NCBI GenBank assembly: GCA_963815135.1
Contig: CAWFFO010000012.1
Coordinates: 1 to 64,000, forward strand
Direction of reading: 5' to 3'
Origin: CAIWTU01 sp963815135
GTDB taxonomy: Bacteria > Desulfobacterota > Desulfuromonadia > Geobacterales > Geobacteraceae
DNA: 64,000 nt
Shown here: positions 55,819 through 64,000 of the stretch, in pieces
Position numbering within the stretch: position 1 is the first letter of the stretch
How the letters are laid out: each line of letters opens with the position of its first letter
Made by a program: the position numbers and the translations under genes
The notes under the pieces: model-generated
Seen by the model: only the letters and a program-made list of their open reading frames with translations
What the model was told of the DNA's origin: nothing
Databases searched by the model: none

Positions 55819-58541
55819 CTGTCGCTCCCTTTTAACCGGCGCGGTGGAACCGGCGAGAAGTATCCGATAACCAGCAGAAGAATACCCACTCCCACAAACG
55901 AAACAATCCTCTCGACGGTCCCGCTGTTTGACAGGTCTACAAGAAATAATTTTACCACGACTACGGCAAGCAGGCCCGCTCCGGCGAGCCACACCGGGCG
56001 AAGTCTCCTGCGTGTCGCAATGACCATGACGACAAGGGCGAGCAGGCTCCAGAAGATGGAAAAAGAAGCCTGGAGCAGCACCGATGAGAACAGCGGATAC
56101 AGGGAAAATTCGATTCCGCCCCAGTGGTGGATGGCACGTACGAGTATTGCATTTATCCACAGGAAAAGGCTGGCGGCATAGATGCAGGCGGGGAGCTTGG
56201 GGCACCGGACGAATAAATTATCGGGGAAACGGTGCAGTAGCGCCCTGAACCAGACTGCAAGAACGACAAACACGAAACCGGTCATGATGTCCAGCGGGTT
56301 GACGAGCGGCAGCCATCGCAGCGGATCACTGTCCCCGGGACTGGTGAGGTTGGCGTACATGGACCAGAGCCACGATGCTATCAGGACCGGCCCTGCACCG
56401 AGTGAAAGATAGGCTTCGTGAAATTCGCGTACTGGCCAGCGGAGCCTGTCGCCACGAGCCGCCAGGAGAAGCACCGGCAGGGAAGGGGCGAGTCCCCAGG
56501 CACTGTCGGACCATGTCTGCGCCCCATTGACCAGGTAGTCCGCCTGCCAGTGTATTTCCAGGGTGAAGACGATGACCATCAGCCAGAGGGAACCCGCATG
56601 GAGGAGTTTACGGATTTCTCCGGCAGGTGTCTGCTCCAGTCGGTAAAGAATCGAGTAATAAACGGCGAATGCAAGGGGCCATGCTACGAACCCTGCTTCG
56701 GAAGACGGATGGATGCCCGCTTCCACCATGGTAAAGGCGGTGAGATAGAGAAGCGGCAAGAGGCACAGGGCGGGCGGCTCAGCCCATGGCCACGCCAGTT
56801 TTTCCGCGAGGAATTGCAGTGCGCTGCAGGAAAGGGCGAAAAATGCGAGTATTATGCCCAGCCGGTAATCATGGGACATATGCAGGTCAATTTCATGTAA
56901 ACCTCCGCCGAACCACCAGAGCAGTCCCCAGATGAAAAGTGCAATGCCGGTGTAAAGTTCCCAGCGGGAAATATTATCCCGGTGTCGGTAAAGGCAGAGC
57001 GCGGAAAATAGGCCGGAAAGGGCGAGCAGGACGCATCCGGTGAAAAAGCCGTTCAATACCGGGATATCTCCGGCCGGTGTGCCCACATCGGCGAGGAAGA
57101 AAACTCCGGCGCCGAACAGCAGCAGTATGGCAAAGGCGCGCGCCAGCCCGGTTTTCTGCCGCAGCCCGGCCCAGAGGATACCGGCTCCTTCCAGCGCCCA
57201 GGCGGCAGATGTCCACCGGTTGTCCAGCGCCAGGGGGATTGTCAGGGTGGCGAAAACCACGCCGAAAGCAAAAAAAGCCTCCACAAGGGTTTTCATATAC
57301 GCAGGTTTTTTCAGGAACAGCACCCAGGCCAGCGGCAGATAGAGCAGCCCGAGCCCCAATGAGCTCCAGGCAAGCCCGTACTGGTAATGTCTCACCAGCA
57401 TCGCCTGCAATGCGAACGCTACGATCGGGGTTCCGAATACCAGGGTTCCGTCCAGGTAGCCTCTCAGGTCGGGCTCCCGGCGCAGTGCGAAGAGAATGGC
57501 GATGAAAACATACATGATGAAAAAAAGAACGAGGAAAGGTTCGGTGGAAGCGAAATATTGAGGCTGGTAATAGCTGAAGCCCCAGGCCGCGCCGATGATA
57601 AAGGTGAAGAAGAATCCCAGCAGGTTGAGTATGCGCCAGGCCCTGAACCAGGCAATGCCGATGATCCCTCCGTTCAGGAGCGCATAATAGCTGAAAAGGA
57701 ATACATGGTTTCCGGCCCCGGTTGAGGTGAGTACTGGTGCCAGGAACCCGCCTGAAACCCCGATCACCGCCAGGGAACATGCGTTTTGCAGCACGGCCAG
57801 CACCGCTGACAGCACAGCGACCGCGACGAGGACGAAAAACGCCAGCGGTGCCGGAATGAGGGAATACAGTCTGAAAGCGGCAAAGGTCGTCAGGTACAGG
57901 ATGCCGACCCCGCCGCCCTGCAGGACCTGTGCATAAATATCGCGGCTGTGCCGCAGACGCCACCCGATCGCCAGCAGAACGATGGCGCCCGCAGCGGCGG
58001 CGGACAACCGGAGTTCTATGGGCAGAAGTTCATGTTCGGCGGCATATTTGACCAGGAATGAAACGCCGAAAAAGAGGATGATGATTCCAGCTTTCACCAG
58101 CAGGCTGCCGCCGCTGATAAACCGGTTCAGCATGTCGGCAATGGGGCTTCCATGAATTGTTTCTTCTTCGCGGGATTCCGTTTCCCGCAGGCCTTCCGGA
58201 ATATGGCGTGCGGCAACGTATCGGGCTTGCTCTTCGGGGGTATCCGCCGGTTCTCCGAAGGAGAAGGTCTCGTCCGGCTGAATTGAATCTTCAGGTTGTC
58301 GAGCGTGAAATGCTGCTGAAGTCGCGGGAGTCGGGGGTTGCTCGTAACTTTCGTCCGTTGTGTAAGTGGCACCCGGTTGCCGCCTGAGGTCAGAGACTTC
58401 CTGTTCCAGGGTGCGCAAGCGCTCCTTCACCGCAATCAGCGCCCCCAGTGCGTAACCGAGAGCGGCGCCGGTCACGGCGCCGGGGAATGCGTACAGCGCC
58501 CCGCCGAGAATAAGCCCGAGGATTACCAGAACTACAGTCAT
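55815..58541 (-). CDS. DUF2339 family polytopic membrane protein
   Basis: A 908-residue protein with about 25 hydrophobic segments. The N-terminus has a membrane helix, a coiled coil (LIAVKERLRTLEQEVSDLRR) and a charged linker; then many short helices (SFLVKYAAEHELLPIELRLS, GGGVGILYLTTFAAFRLYSL, LAVIGVSGGFLAPVLTSTGA) typical of DUF2339. Family function unknown. GGAGGAATTT precedes the ATG. It is coupled to DUF3999 downstream. Confidence 0.88.
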   Translation of the reverse strand: MTVVLVILGLILGGALYAFPGAVTGAALGYALGALIAVKERLRTLEQEVSDLRRQPGATYTTDESYEQPPTPATSAAFHARQPEDSIQPDETFSFGEPADTPEEQARYVAARHIPEGLRETESREEETIHGSPIADMLNRFISGGSLLVKAGIIILFFGVSFLVKYAAEHELLPIELRLSAAAAGAIVLLAIGWRLRHSRDIYAQVLQGGGVGILYLTTFAAFRLYSLIPAPLAFFVLVAVAVLSAVLAVLQNACSLAVIGVSGGFLAPVLTSTGAGNHVFLFSYYALLNGGIIGIAWFRAWRILNLLGFFFTFIIGAAWGFSYYQPQYFASTEPFLVLFFIMYVFIAILFALRREPDLRGYLDGTLVFGTPIVAFALQAMLVRHYQYGLAWSSLGLGLLYLPLAWVLFLKKPAYMKTLVEAFFAFGVVFATLTIPLALDNRWTSAAWALEGAGILWAGLRQKTGLARAFAILLLFGAGVFFLADVGTPAGDIPVLNGFFTGCVLLALSGLFSALCLYRHRDNISRWELYTGIALFIWGLLWWFGGGLHEIDLHMSHDYRLGIILAFFALSCSALQFLAEKLAWPWAEPPALCLLPLLYLTAFTMVEAGIHPSSEAGFVAWPLAFAVYYSILYRLEQTPAGEIRKLLHAGSLWLMVIVFTLEIHWQADYLVNGAQTWSDSAWGLAPSLPVLLLAARGDRLRWPVREFHEAYLSLGAGPVLIASWLWSMYANLTSPGDSDPLRWLPLVNPLDIMTGFVFVVLAVWFRALLHRFPDNLFVRCPKLPACIYAASLFLWINAILVRAIHHWGGIEFSLYPLFSSVLLQASFSIFWSLLALVVMVIATRRRLRPVWLAGAGLLAVVVVKLFLVDLSNSGTVERIVSFVGVGILLLVIGYFSPVPPRRLKGSDR

Positions 58542-58696
58542 AAATTCCTCCTCCAGCCGGAAGACTCAAATTTATGGAATTTTACGGATCAGATCATGGC
58601 AAGATGAAAGGTAGCGGAAAGCTTATTATTGATCAAGGCTTATTTGCGGACAGATGCTTATGCTGTTTCCCCGGGAACGCTTTCTTCCGTCAATAG

Positions 58697-59059
58697 TTAC
58701 TTGGCCAGAAGAATTTTCAGGGAGACGAGGAGCAGGGCAACGGCAAAAATCTTTTCCAGGACCCCGTTGGGCAGGCCGGTGGCTATCCGGGCCCCGATCA
58801 GCCCGCCGAGCAGAAAGCCGAGGCAGATGATCCCGCCTACCTTGATGTCGACGAGACCCTGCTTGTAATAGGTCCAGGCGGCCAGGATACCGATCGGCGG
58901 GACAAGAAGGGCGAGAGTGGTCCCCTGCGCCTTCTGCTGGGTAAAGCCGAGCAGAAAAACGAGCGCCGGCACGATCACCACGCCCCCGCCGATGCCGACC
59001 AGCCCGCTCATTATGCCTGCCGCAACACCGAGCAACAGGCAGATAACCAGAGTTGTCAT
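58697..59059 (-). CDS. TauE/SafE-family membrane permease (half-size)
   Basis: A 120-residue protein with four membrane helices: LVICLLLGVAAGIMSGLVGI, GGGVVIVPALVFLLGFTQQK, LLVPPIGILAAWTYY and GGLIGARIATGLPNGVLEKI. The SGLVGIGGG motif is typical of the TauE/SafE (DUF81) family, which exports sulfur or organic anions. It is about half the size of full-length members; small ones are common and probably dimerise. Monocistronic. Confidence 0.85.
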   Translation of the reverse strand: MTTLVICLLLGVAAGIMSGLVGIGGGVVIVPALVFLLGFTQQKAQGTTLALLVPPIGILAAWTYYKQGLVDIKVGGIICLGFLLGGLIGARIATGLPNGVLEKIFAVALLLVSLKILLAK

Positions 59060-59188
59060 TTTAATCTCACTTTCTAGAAAATCCCTTGAATGATTAACGG
59101 ATATGTGCCCTGTTCAACCGATGGGGGCAGCCTGCGCCCCGCTGGTTGTTGTGCTAAAGAATACTGTAGCATTTACTTGCAGGATTTT

Positions 59189-61213
59189 TCAATGGCTGGC
59201 CGACCTTTTGCTTTTCTTTTTCACTTTGCCCTGGTGACCGTGATTTTTCGTTTTTTTCTTATCCTGTTTTGATTGCGATTTCACCTTGTGCTTTGTTTTG
59301 TGCTTCGACTTGTGCCCGGTTTTGTGTCTTGACCCGTGCTTCGACCGGTATTTGTGTTTGCGTCGATCCTTGCGCTCCAGGTTCGACCCTGATTTGGCAT
59401 AATTGTGATTTGTCCTTGCTGTATCAACTATTGCGGCGTCTTCCTTGATGTCGGAAAGGAGCGCCCCGACCTGCTTCAGGGCCGGGTTTGCCTTCCTGGC
59501 CGCTTCCAGAGTTTCTTGCGCCTTTGTGAAGTCGCCTGTCCTGTAATAAACCCTCCCCAGTGCATTGAGCGCCCTGGCATGGCTGCTGTCCAGCCCTATG
59601 GCCGCCTGGTATTGTGCGATCGCCTTGTCGTACTGTTTCCTGAATTCATAGAAAAGTCCAAGCTTGTAGTGGCTTTCGGGGTCTTTGGGGAAGATTTCTA
59701 CCCCTTCTTCGAGCAGCCGGGCAAGTGCGTCATATTCGCCCTTTTTCACATAGATGGCGGTCAGCGCATGGCGTGCGTCTTTATCGTCTTTTTTCAGGCT
59801 CAGTACTGACTGGAATTCCGTTGCCGCTTCGTCGAATTTTCCCCGTTTTCCGTAAAGCATCGCCAGTTCCTTGCGTGCTTCAAGGTTGGCGGGGGCGAGT
59901 TTTATCGCCAGCTGATATTCTGCGAAAGATTGTTGGTAGTTCTTTTCTTTTTCATAGGTCTTGGCCAGCTTTATATGCAAAAGCGGATTGTCGCCGCTCT
60001 GTTTAATAAGTTCGTTGTACGTCAGTTCGGCATTGGAGAAATCTCCGCGGGAGAAGTATATGTCCGCCAGTCGCCGCCGCGCGTCGTTTTCGGCAGGATT
60101 TCGCTGCAGGCAGTTCCTGTAGGAGTCTACCGCCTCGTCAAGCAGCCCCTTGCGTTCGTAGAGGATGCCGAGGTTGTAGTATGCGTCGCTGTCCGGGTTT
60201 TTCCCGCGCGCGATCTTTGTGAATGATGCTATTGCCTCGTCGTTGCGCCCGGCTGCCATCTGCGCAACGGCAAGTTTTTTCAGGAGCCCGGTCCATTCCG
60301 GTTTTGCCCCGAGCGCCGTCTCGTAGTCGGCGATGGCCTTGTCGTATTCCCTGTCGGCAAACTGGATATCTCCCTGTCGGACATATTCTTCAGGGTCAAT
60401 GTTATATATGATGCCCGCCAGCTTATATTCTTTCCGGGCGCCTTCCAGGTCTCCCTCTTTCTGCAGAATTCCGGCAAGGAGACGATGTGCCGGCCCGTTC
60501 CCGGAATCCGAATCAAGAACAGATTGGATTTCCTTTTTTGCGTCATCCACACGCTTTTCGTATGCGAGTATTTCCGCCAGGCGAAGCTTGGCCTGGAGGT
60601 TGGCCGGTTCGATATCCAGCACCCCGCGTATTTCCTTTTCCGCAAGGTCATATTTCCCCATATGTTCATGGCAGTCGGCCATTCCGGCGAGAACACCGGC
60701 ATCGCCGGGCAGTTTTTTCAATGCTTCGCCGTAGTGGAACAAAGCCAGAGGATAGAGTTTCGCCTGCTGTAAAACAGAGGCCAGCCCCTTGTGGTATCTG
60801 GGGTCGTCCTTCGTCAGAAGGGCTTTCGAAAGTTCCACGGAAGCTTCGCTGTTCATCTCCTCTTTCAGCAGAAGCAGCCCGAGGTTGCCGTGGGCCTCCG
60901 CGAATCCGTCAGCCGATTGCAGCGCTTTGCGGTACTCGTCTATCGCCTGGCTGGTGTTGCCGAGTCCCTCCTGTTGAAGGGCGTCGATAAAGTGGCTGCC
61001 CGCTCCGCCGGGGCAAAGCTTGACGATTTTAGCCTCGATCTTTTTTCTTTCTTTTGCCGATGAGGCCGTGGAAATCTGGCTCGCAAGTTTAACCGCCTGG
61101 GCGCAAGGGTCGGTGTGGCCGAACCCCCAGCTGAATCCGCAGCAGAAAAAGGCAATAATCACCAGCAACGACAAATAACAGCTTGTATTTTTCTTAAATA
61201 ACTTTTGTTTCAT
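59189..61213 (-). CDS. Large TPR-repeat protein with Lys/His-rich tail
   Basis: A 674-residue protein: signal or anchor (SLLVIIAFFCCGFSWGFG), then about 14 tetratricopeptide repeats from residue 60 to 600 (for example AIDEYRKALQSADGFAEAHG, AIAQYQAAIGLDSSHARALN) and a very basic tail of about 60 residues rich in Lys, His and Arg (HKTGHKSKHKTKHK). TPRs mediate protein contacts; the tail could bind nucleic acid, metal or acidic polymer. Ribosome site GGAG lies before the ATG. No partner is visible nearby. Confidence 0.8.
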   Translation of the reverse strand: MKQKLFKKNTSCYLSLLVIIAFFCCGFSWGFGHTDPCAQAVKLASQISTASSAKERKKIEAKIVKLCPGGAGSHFIDALQQEGLGNTSQAIDEYRKALQSADGFAEAHGNLGLLLLKEEMNSEASVELSKALLTKDDPRYHKGLASVLQQAKLYPLALFHYGEALKKLPGDAGVLAGMADCHEHMGKYDLAEKEIRGVLDIEPANLQAKLRLAEILAYEKRVDDAKKEIQSVLDSDSGNGPAHRLLAGILQKEGDLEGARKEYKLAGIIYNIDPEEYVRQGDIQFADREYDKAIADYETALGAKPEWTGLLKKLAVAQMAAGRNDEAIASFTKIARGKNPDSDAYYNLGILYERKGLLDEAVDSYRNCLQRNPAENDARRRLADIYFSRGDFSNAELTYNELIKQSGDNPLLHIKLAKTYEKEKNYQQSFAEYQLAIKLAPANLEARKELAMLYGKRGKFDEAATEFQSVLSLKKDDKDARHALTAIYVKKGEYDALARLLEEGVEIFPKDPESHYKLGLFYEFRKQYDKAIAQYQAAIGLDSSHARALNALGRVYYRTGDFTKAQETLEAARKANPALKQVGALLSDIKEDAAIVDTARTNHNYAKSGSNLERKDRRKHKYRSKHGSRHKTGHKSKHKTKHKVKSQSKQDKKKTKNHGHQGKVKKKSKRSASH

Positions 61214-61545
61214 ACAGCTTCTCCTGGAGAAAAAAGGGGGCTATCCGGTCCCTTTTTGGTTAAGGCGGTTTACCCGGTTACAATCAGAACGTTTTGATCG
61301 ATAAAAGAGTTGACACTGGGGAGACCCTGCCGGGAGCATCTGGTGAAAAGAATCGTCCATGAACGAGGTTTTCAATTACCCATCTACGCATGAAGATTCA
61401 AATTTAAAGAAATAATCTTTTATTTGCAAGTATTTCGTCTGATTATCGTTAAAATAAGCGGAGTTGACTTTCATGGTGTGGTACCGTCAAAATAATGTAT
61501 GATTGTATTAAATACCGTTTTTAAAAGGGTGGACTGTCTCAAATA
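61214..61545. other. Intergenic region between divergent genes
   Basis: About 330 bases, strongly AT-rich after 61390. It must contain the promoters for the TPR gene (minus) and the kinase gene (plus). No RNA gene or small protein recognised. Confidence 0.5.
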
Positions 61546-62796
61546 ATGTTAAACCGAATTCTTTTTCTGGCAGGGATTGCAATATCTCTCAGTCTCGTCT
61601 GGTTTGCCGTAGACAACTACCGAGCCTCTATCCCCATTGCAGGAGAAAATCTCCAGGGGCTCGCCCTTTCACTTGAAACCGCCATAGAAAATCTGGCTGT
61701 CCGTGATCCTACTTTCCAGGACCTTGCCGATTTCCACCCGCCGGACATCGCCTTCCTTGCAATCATAGACAGTCATGGCATTTACCGCTTTCATTCCAAC
61801 GCGGACCTGGTCGGCGCCACCGTCGAAAATGATAAATACAGGGACATTTTAGCGAGCAAATCAATATCTGCGTCACGCATAACTCTCGGTACCGGCGAGA
61901 GAGCGTATGAATTCTATGCGCCCCTTTACCTTGGCAAAAATACATACGTCCTCCGCCTGGTGCTACATACCTATCGGTCAGATGCGGTCATAAGACGCGC
62001 CCGTTTCAACATGGTGATCCTTCTCGGGCTCCTTGCGGCAGGGTGGTTGCTGGGGCTGATCCTTTACCGATTTGCCGTCAGGGAAGAGAGGCACCAGGCA
62101 GAGATGGCCAGGAGGGAAAGACTGGCGCAGATGGGGGAAATGGGCGCCATGCTTGCTCATGAAATAAGGAACCCCCTGGCGGGGATCAAGGGATACGCTC
62201 AGATAATCGAAAAAAAACCGTGTGAAGAGCGCAACGCCGGTTTTGCTCACCGCATGGTCGCCGAGGTCCAGCGACTCGAACGCCTGGTTACCGACCTCCT
62301 TGCCTATTCAAGGGGTGATAATGCTTCCATGTCCCCTGTCGATGTTGGCGAACTTGTTGCAAATACCGTTTCACTGGTCCGCAGTGAAGCCGAACAGCAG
62401 AATGTCTCGGTTTCCGGCGGAAGTGCCGGGCGGATCAGGGTGGCCGGCAACCGTGACCGGTTGGGGCAGGTGCTGATAAATCTTGCAAAAAATGCCCTTC
62501 AGGCAATGCCGGAAGGGGGGAATCTCGATATAACTGCGGATGTGTCACGCCGGAATGTTATAATAACCGTAAAAGATTCGGGTCACGGGATCAGCCCGGC
62601 GGATCTGTCCCGCATCTTCGAGCCTTTTTTTACGACAAAGGCGCGGGGAACCGGGCTGGGTCTGGCCCTCTGCAAAAAAACCGTCGAGGAACACGGAGGA
62701 GAGATCAGGGTGGCAAGCGAAGAGGGAAAAGGGACATCGGTGTCGATAATCCTGCCCGGGATCAAGTCAAGGGAAAGGCGGGGTAGGCGATCATGA
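61546..62796 (+). CDS. Membrane sensor histidine kinase (ZraS/NtrB-like)
   Basis: A 416-residue kinase: membrane helix (ILFLAGIAISLSLVWFAVDN), a periplasmic Cache-like sensor (about 30-145, FLAIIDSHGIYRFHSN), second helix (MVILLGLLAAGWLLGLILYR), HisKA (MGAMLAHEIRNPLAGIKGYA with the phospho-accepting His) and HATPase (NLAKNALQAMPEGG, RGTGLGLALCKKTVEEHGGE). It overlaps the regulator gene by 4 bases (ATGA), so they form one two-component system that signals through sigma-54 promoters. Confidence 0.92.
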   Translation: MLNRILFLAGIAISLSLVWFAVDNYRASIPIAGENLQGLALSLETAIENLAVRDPTFQDLADFHPPDIAFLAIIDSHGIYRFHSNADLVGATVENDKYRDILASKSISASRITLGTGERAYEFYAPLYLGKNTYVLRLVLHTYRSDAVIRRARFNMVILLGLLAAGWLLGLILYRFAVREERHQAEMARRERLAQMGEMGAMLAHEIRNPLAGIKGYAQIIEKKPCEERNAGFAHRMVAEVQRLERLVTDLLAYSRGDNASMSPVDVGELVANTVSLVRSEAEQQNVSVSGGSAGRIRVAGNRDRLGQVLINLAKNALQAMPEGGNLDITADVSRRNVIITVKDSGHGISPADLSRIFEPFFTTKARGTGLGLALCKKTVEEHGGEIRVASEEGKGTSVSIILPGIKSRERRGRRS

Positions 62797-64000
62797 AGGG
62801 ACGCATTCTGCTCGTGGAAGACGATGAGACTTTCAGAAGTTTTCTGCGGACCATTCTTGAAGATGACGGGCACGAGGTGAAAACCGCTGAAAACGGGTTG
62901 AAAGGTTTGCAGCTTCTCCGCCGGGAAAATTTCGACCTGGTGGTTTCGGACCTGAAAATGCCGGGCAAAAGCGGCCTGGAACTGTTTCGCGAAACCAAAA
63001 ACGATCCGGATCCTCCCCGGTTCATCTTCCTCACCGCATACGGAAAAGTGGAGGAGGCGGTTGCCGCCATGAAGGAGGGCGCGGTGGATTTCCTCACCAA
63101 ACCGCTCGACGACCCGGACACCCTTCTGGCGCTGGTGCGAAGGGTGATAGAGAACCAGAACAGGACCCGTGACTATTTGTCGCTGAAGGAATCCGAATCG
63201 GCCGGCCTGCCGCCGGATAACCTTGTCTTTGCCGGGCGGGCAATGGAGGAGGTGCGAAAACTTGTTTACAATGTCTCCGAGACCGACGCGAATGTCCTGA
63301 TTTATGGTGAAAGCGGCACCGGAAAGGAACTCGTGGCGCGGACCATCCACCTTCTCAGTCCCAGAAGCGGGTCAGGTTTCATTGCTCTGAACTGCGCCGC
63401 CGTACCGGAGAATCTCCTGGAAAGCGAACTGTTCGGCCACGAAAAAGGGGCCTTCACCGGGGCGATACAGACCCGGCAGGGGAAATTCGAACTGGCGCGC
63501 GGGGGGACGATCTTTCTCGACGAGATAGGTGAGATGCCCATGTCATTGCAGGCTAAGCTGCTGCGCGTGCTCCAGGAACGCACCTTCGAGCGGGTCGGCG
63601 GGAGCAGGGAAATCAAGGCGGACGTGCGGATTATCGCGGCGACCAACCGTAATCTGCAGCAGGAGGTGGCAGAGCGCCGCTTCCGGGAGGACCTTTACTA
63701 CCGGCTCAATGTTTTCCCGATTCACCTGCCGCCACTCCGTGAACGGGCCGATGCCGTTCCTCTTCTGGCTGAATATTTTATCCGCCGCTTCAGCGGCAAG
63801 ACAGGCAAAAGAGTCGAAGGTCTGGAAGAAGGGGCACTGGAAATGATGATGGATTACCACTGGCCGGGAAATATCCGCGAATTGCAGAACGTTATCGAGC
63901 GGGCAGTAATTCTCGCTGCCGATTTTATAAAGCTCGAAATGCTTCCCTCGGAATTGCGGCACGGGAAAGAACAGACAGGTCTCCATGGCAGGGAAATCCT
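62793..64000 (+). CDS. NtrC-family sigma-54 response regulator (cut by window end)
   Basis: 403 residues are visible and the gene runs off the edge. Receiver domain with RILLVEDDETFRSFL, phospho-Asp in LVVSDLKMPGKSG and LTKPL; then AAA+ domain with Walker A GESGTGKE, the sigma-54 contact HEKGAFTGAIQ, Walker B FLDEIGEM and the arginine-finger region NIRELQNVIERA. The expected C-terminal Fis-type HTH lies beyond the window. It is activated by the kinase just upstream and would act on -24/-12 promoters. Confidence 0.93.
   Translation, partial: MKGRILLVEDDETFRSFLRTILEDDGHEVKTAENGLKGLQLLRRENFDLVVSDLKMPGKSGLELFRETKNDPDPPRFIFLTAYGKVEEAVAAMKEGAVDFLTKPLDDPDTLLALVRRVIENQNRTRDYLSLKESESAGLPPDNLVFAGRAMEEVRKLVYNVSETDANVLIYGESGTGKELVARTIHLLSPRSGSGFIALNCAAVPENLLESELFGHEKGAFTGAIQTRQGKFELARGGTIFLDEIGEMPMSLQAKLLRVLQERTFERVGGSREIKADVRIIAATNRNLQQEVAERRFREDLYYRLNVFPIHLPPLRERADAVPLLAEYFIRRFSGKTGKRVEGLEEGALEMMMDYHWPGNIRELQNVIERAVILAADFIKLEMLPSELRHGKEQTGLHGREI

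Noticed and set aside
54451..56205. 584-residue version of the DUF3999 protein
   Set aside because: The extra N-terminus overlaps DUF2339 antisense-like composition in another frame; the signal peptide begins at ATG 55818, which overlaps the DUF2339 stop by 4 bases.

Overview
The window looks like chromosome from a Desulfuromonadales-type deltaproteobacterium (Geobacter and relatives). The grounds are GEMM-I riboswitches, many PAS-rich hybrid histidine kinases, deltaproteobacterial output modules, a radical SAM/SPASM enzyme, a DUF2339/DUF3999 pair and in-frame UGA codons that read as selenocysteine. This assignment is inference from gene content; there is no rRNA or marker gene here.

Left part (1-25 kb). 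This stretch carries small stress, redox and cell-envelope genes: a radical SAM enzyme, a V4R/HAMP signalling pair, SRPBCC proteins with an ArsR regulator, two L,D-transpeptidases with an Lpp-like lipoprotein behind two tandem GEMM riboswitches, a TetR regulator with three matching operators, an Fe-S/SCP2 protein and an RND efflux system (adaptor, permease, NodT-type channel). Two genes are interrupted by a single UGA exactly where a redox cysteine belongs (a glutaredoxin-like protein at 5321-5731 and a thioredoxin-like protein at 12256-12834). Each has a plausible bacterial SECIS hairpin just after the UGA, so both are called selenoproteins. The same stretch holds about nine single-base frameshifts and two deletion scars that fuse halves of unrelated genes; the right-hand 40 kb has none that I could see. 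It is either decaying or poorly assembled.

Middle (25-41 kb). An NHLP-leader-like small protein, an OYE-family oxidoreductase, DUF2147 and WHy-domain proteins, a seven-PAS hybrid kinase, and an overlapping hydrolase/FAD-oxidoreductase pair lead to a compact integrated element of about 5 kb (about 35441-40503). It sits at a tRNA-Asn gene and is bounded by a 17-base near-identical repeat of the tRNA 3' end. It encodes a two-helix membrane cargo protein, an origin-like cruciform, an operator-rich promoter, a possible helix-turn-helix protein, a Rep_trans-like initiator, two tiny proteins and a large serine recombinase whose last 13 codons lie in the antisense strand of the tRNA. A dispersed repeat that combines tRNA-3'-end-like sequence with terminator hairpins occurs at least five times between 15.5 and 35.5 kb.

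Right part (41-64 kb). On the minus strand there is a run of MoaE-like protein, hybrid kinase, membrane signalling protein, lipoprotein and second hybrid kinase; an OprC-like TonB receptor; a cysteine/histidine-rich protein and lipoprotein pair; CheW; the DUF3999/DUF2339 membrane pair; a TauE/SafE permease; and a large TPR lipoprotein-like protein. On the plus strand are an intact L,D-transpeptidase and, at the end, a kinase plus NtrC-family regulator pair (ZraSR-like) cut by the window edge.
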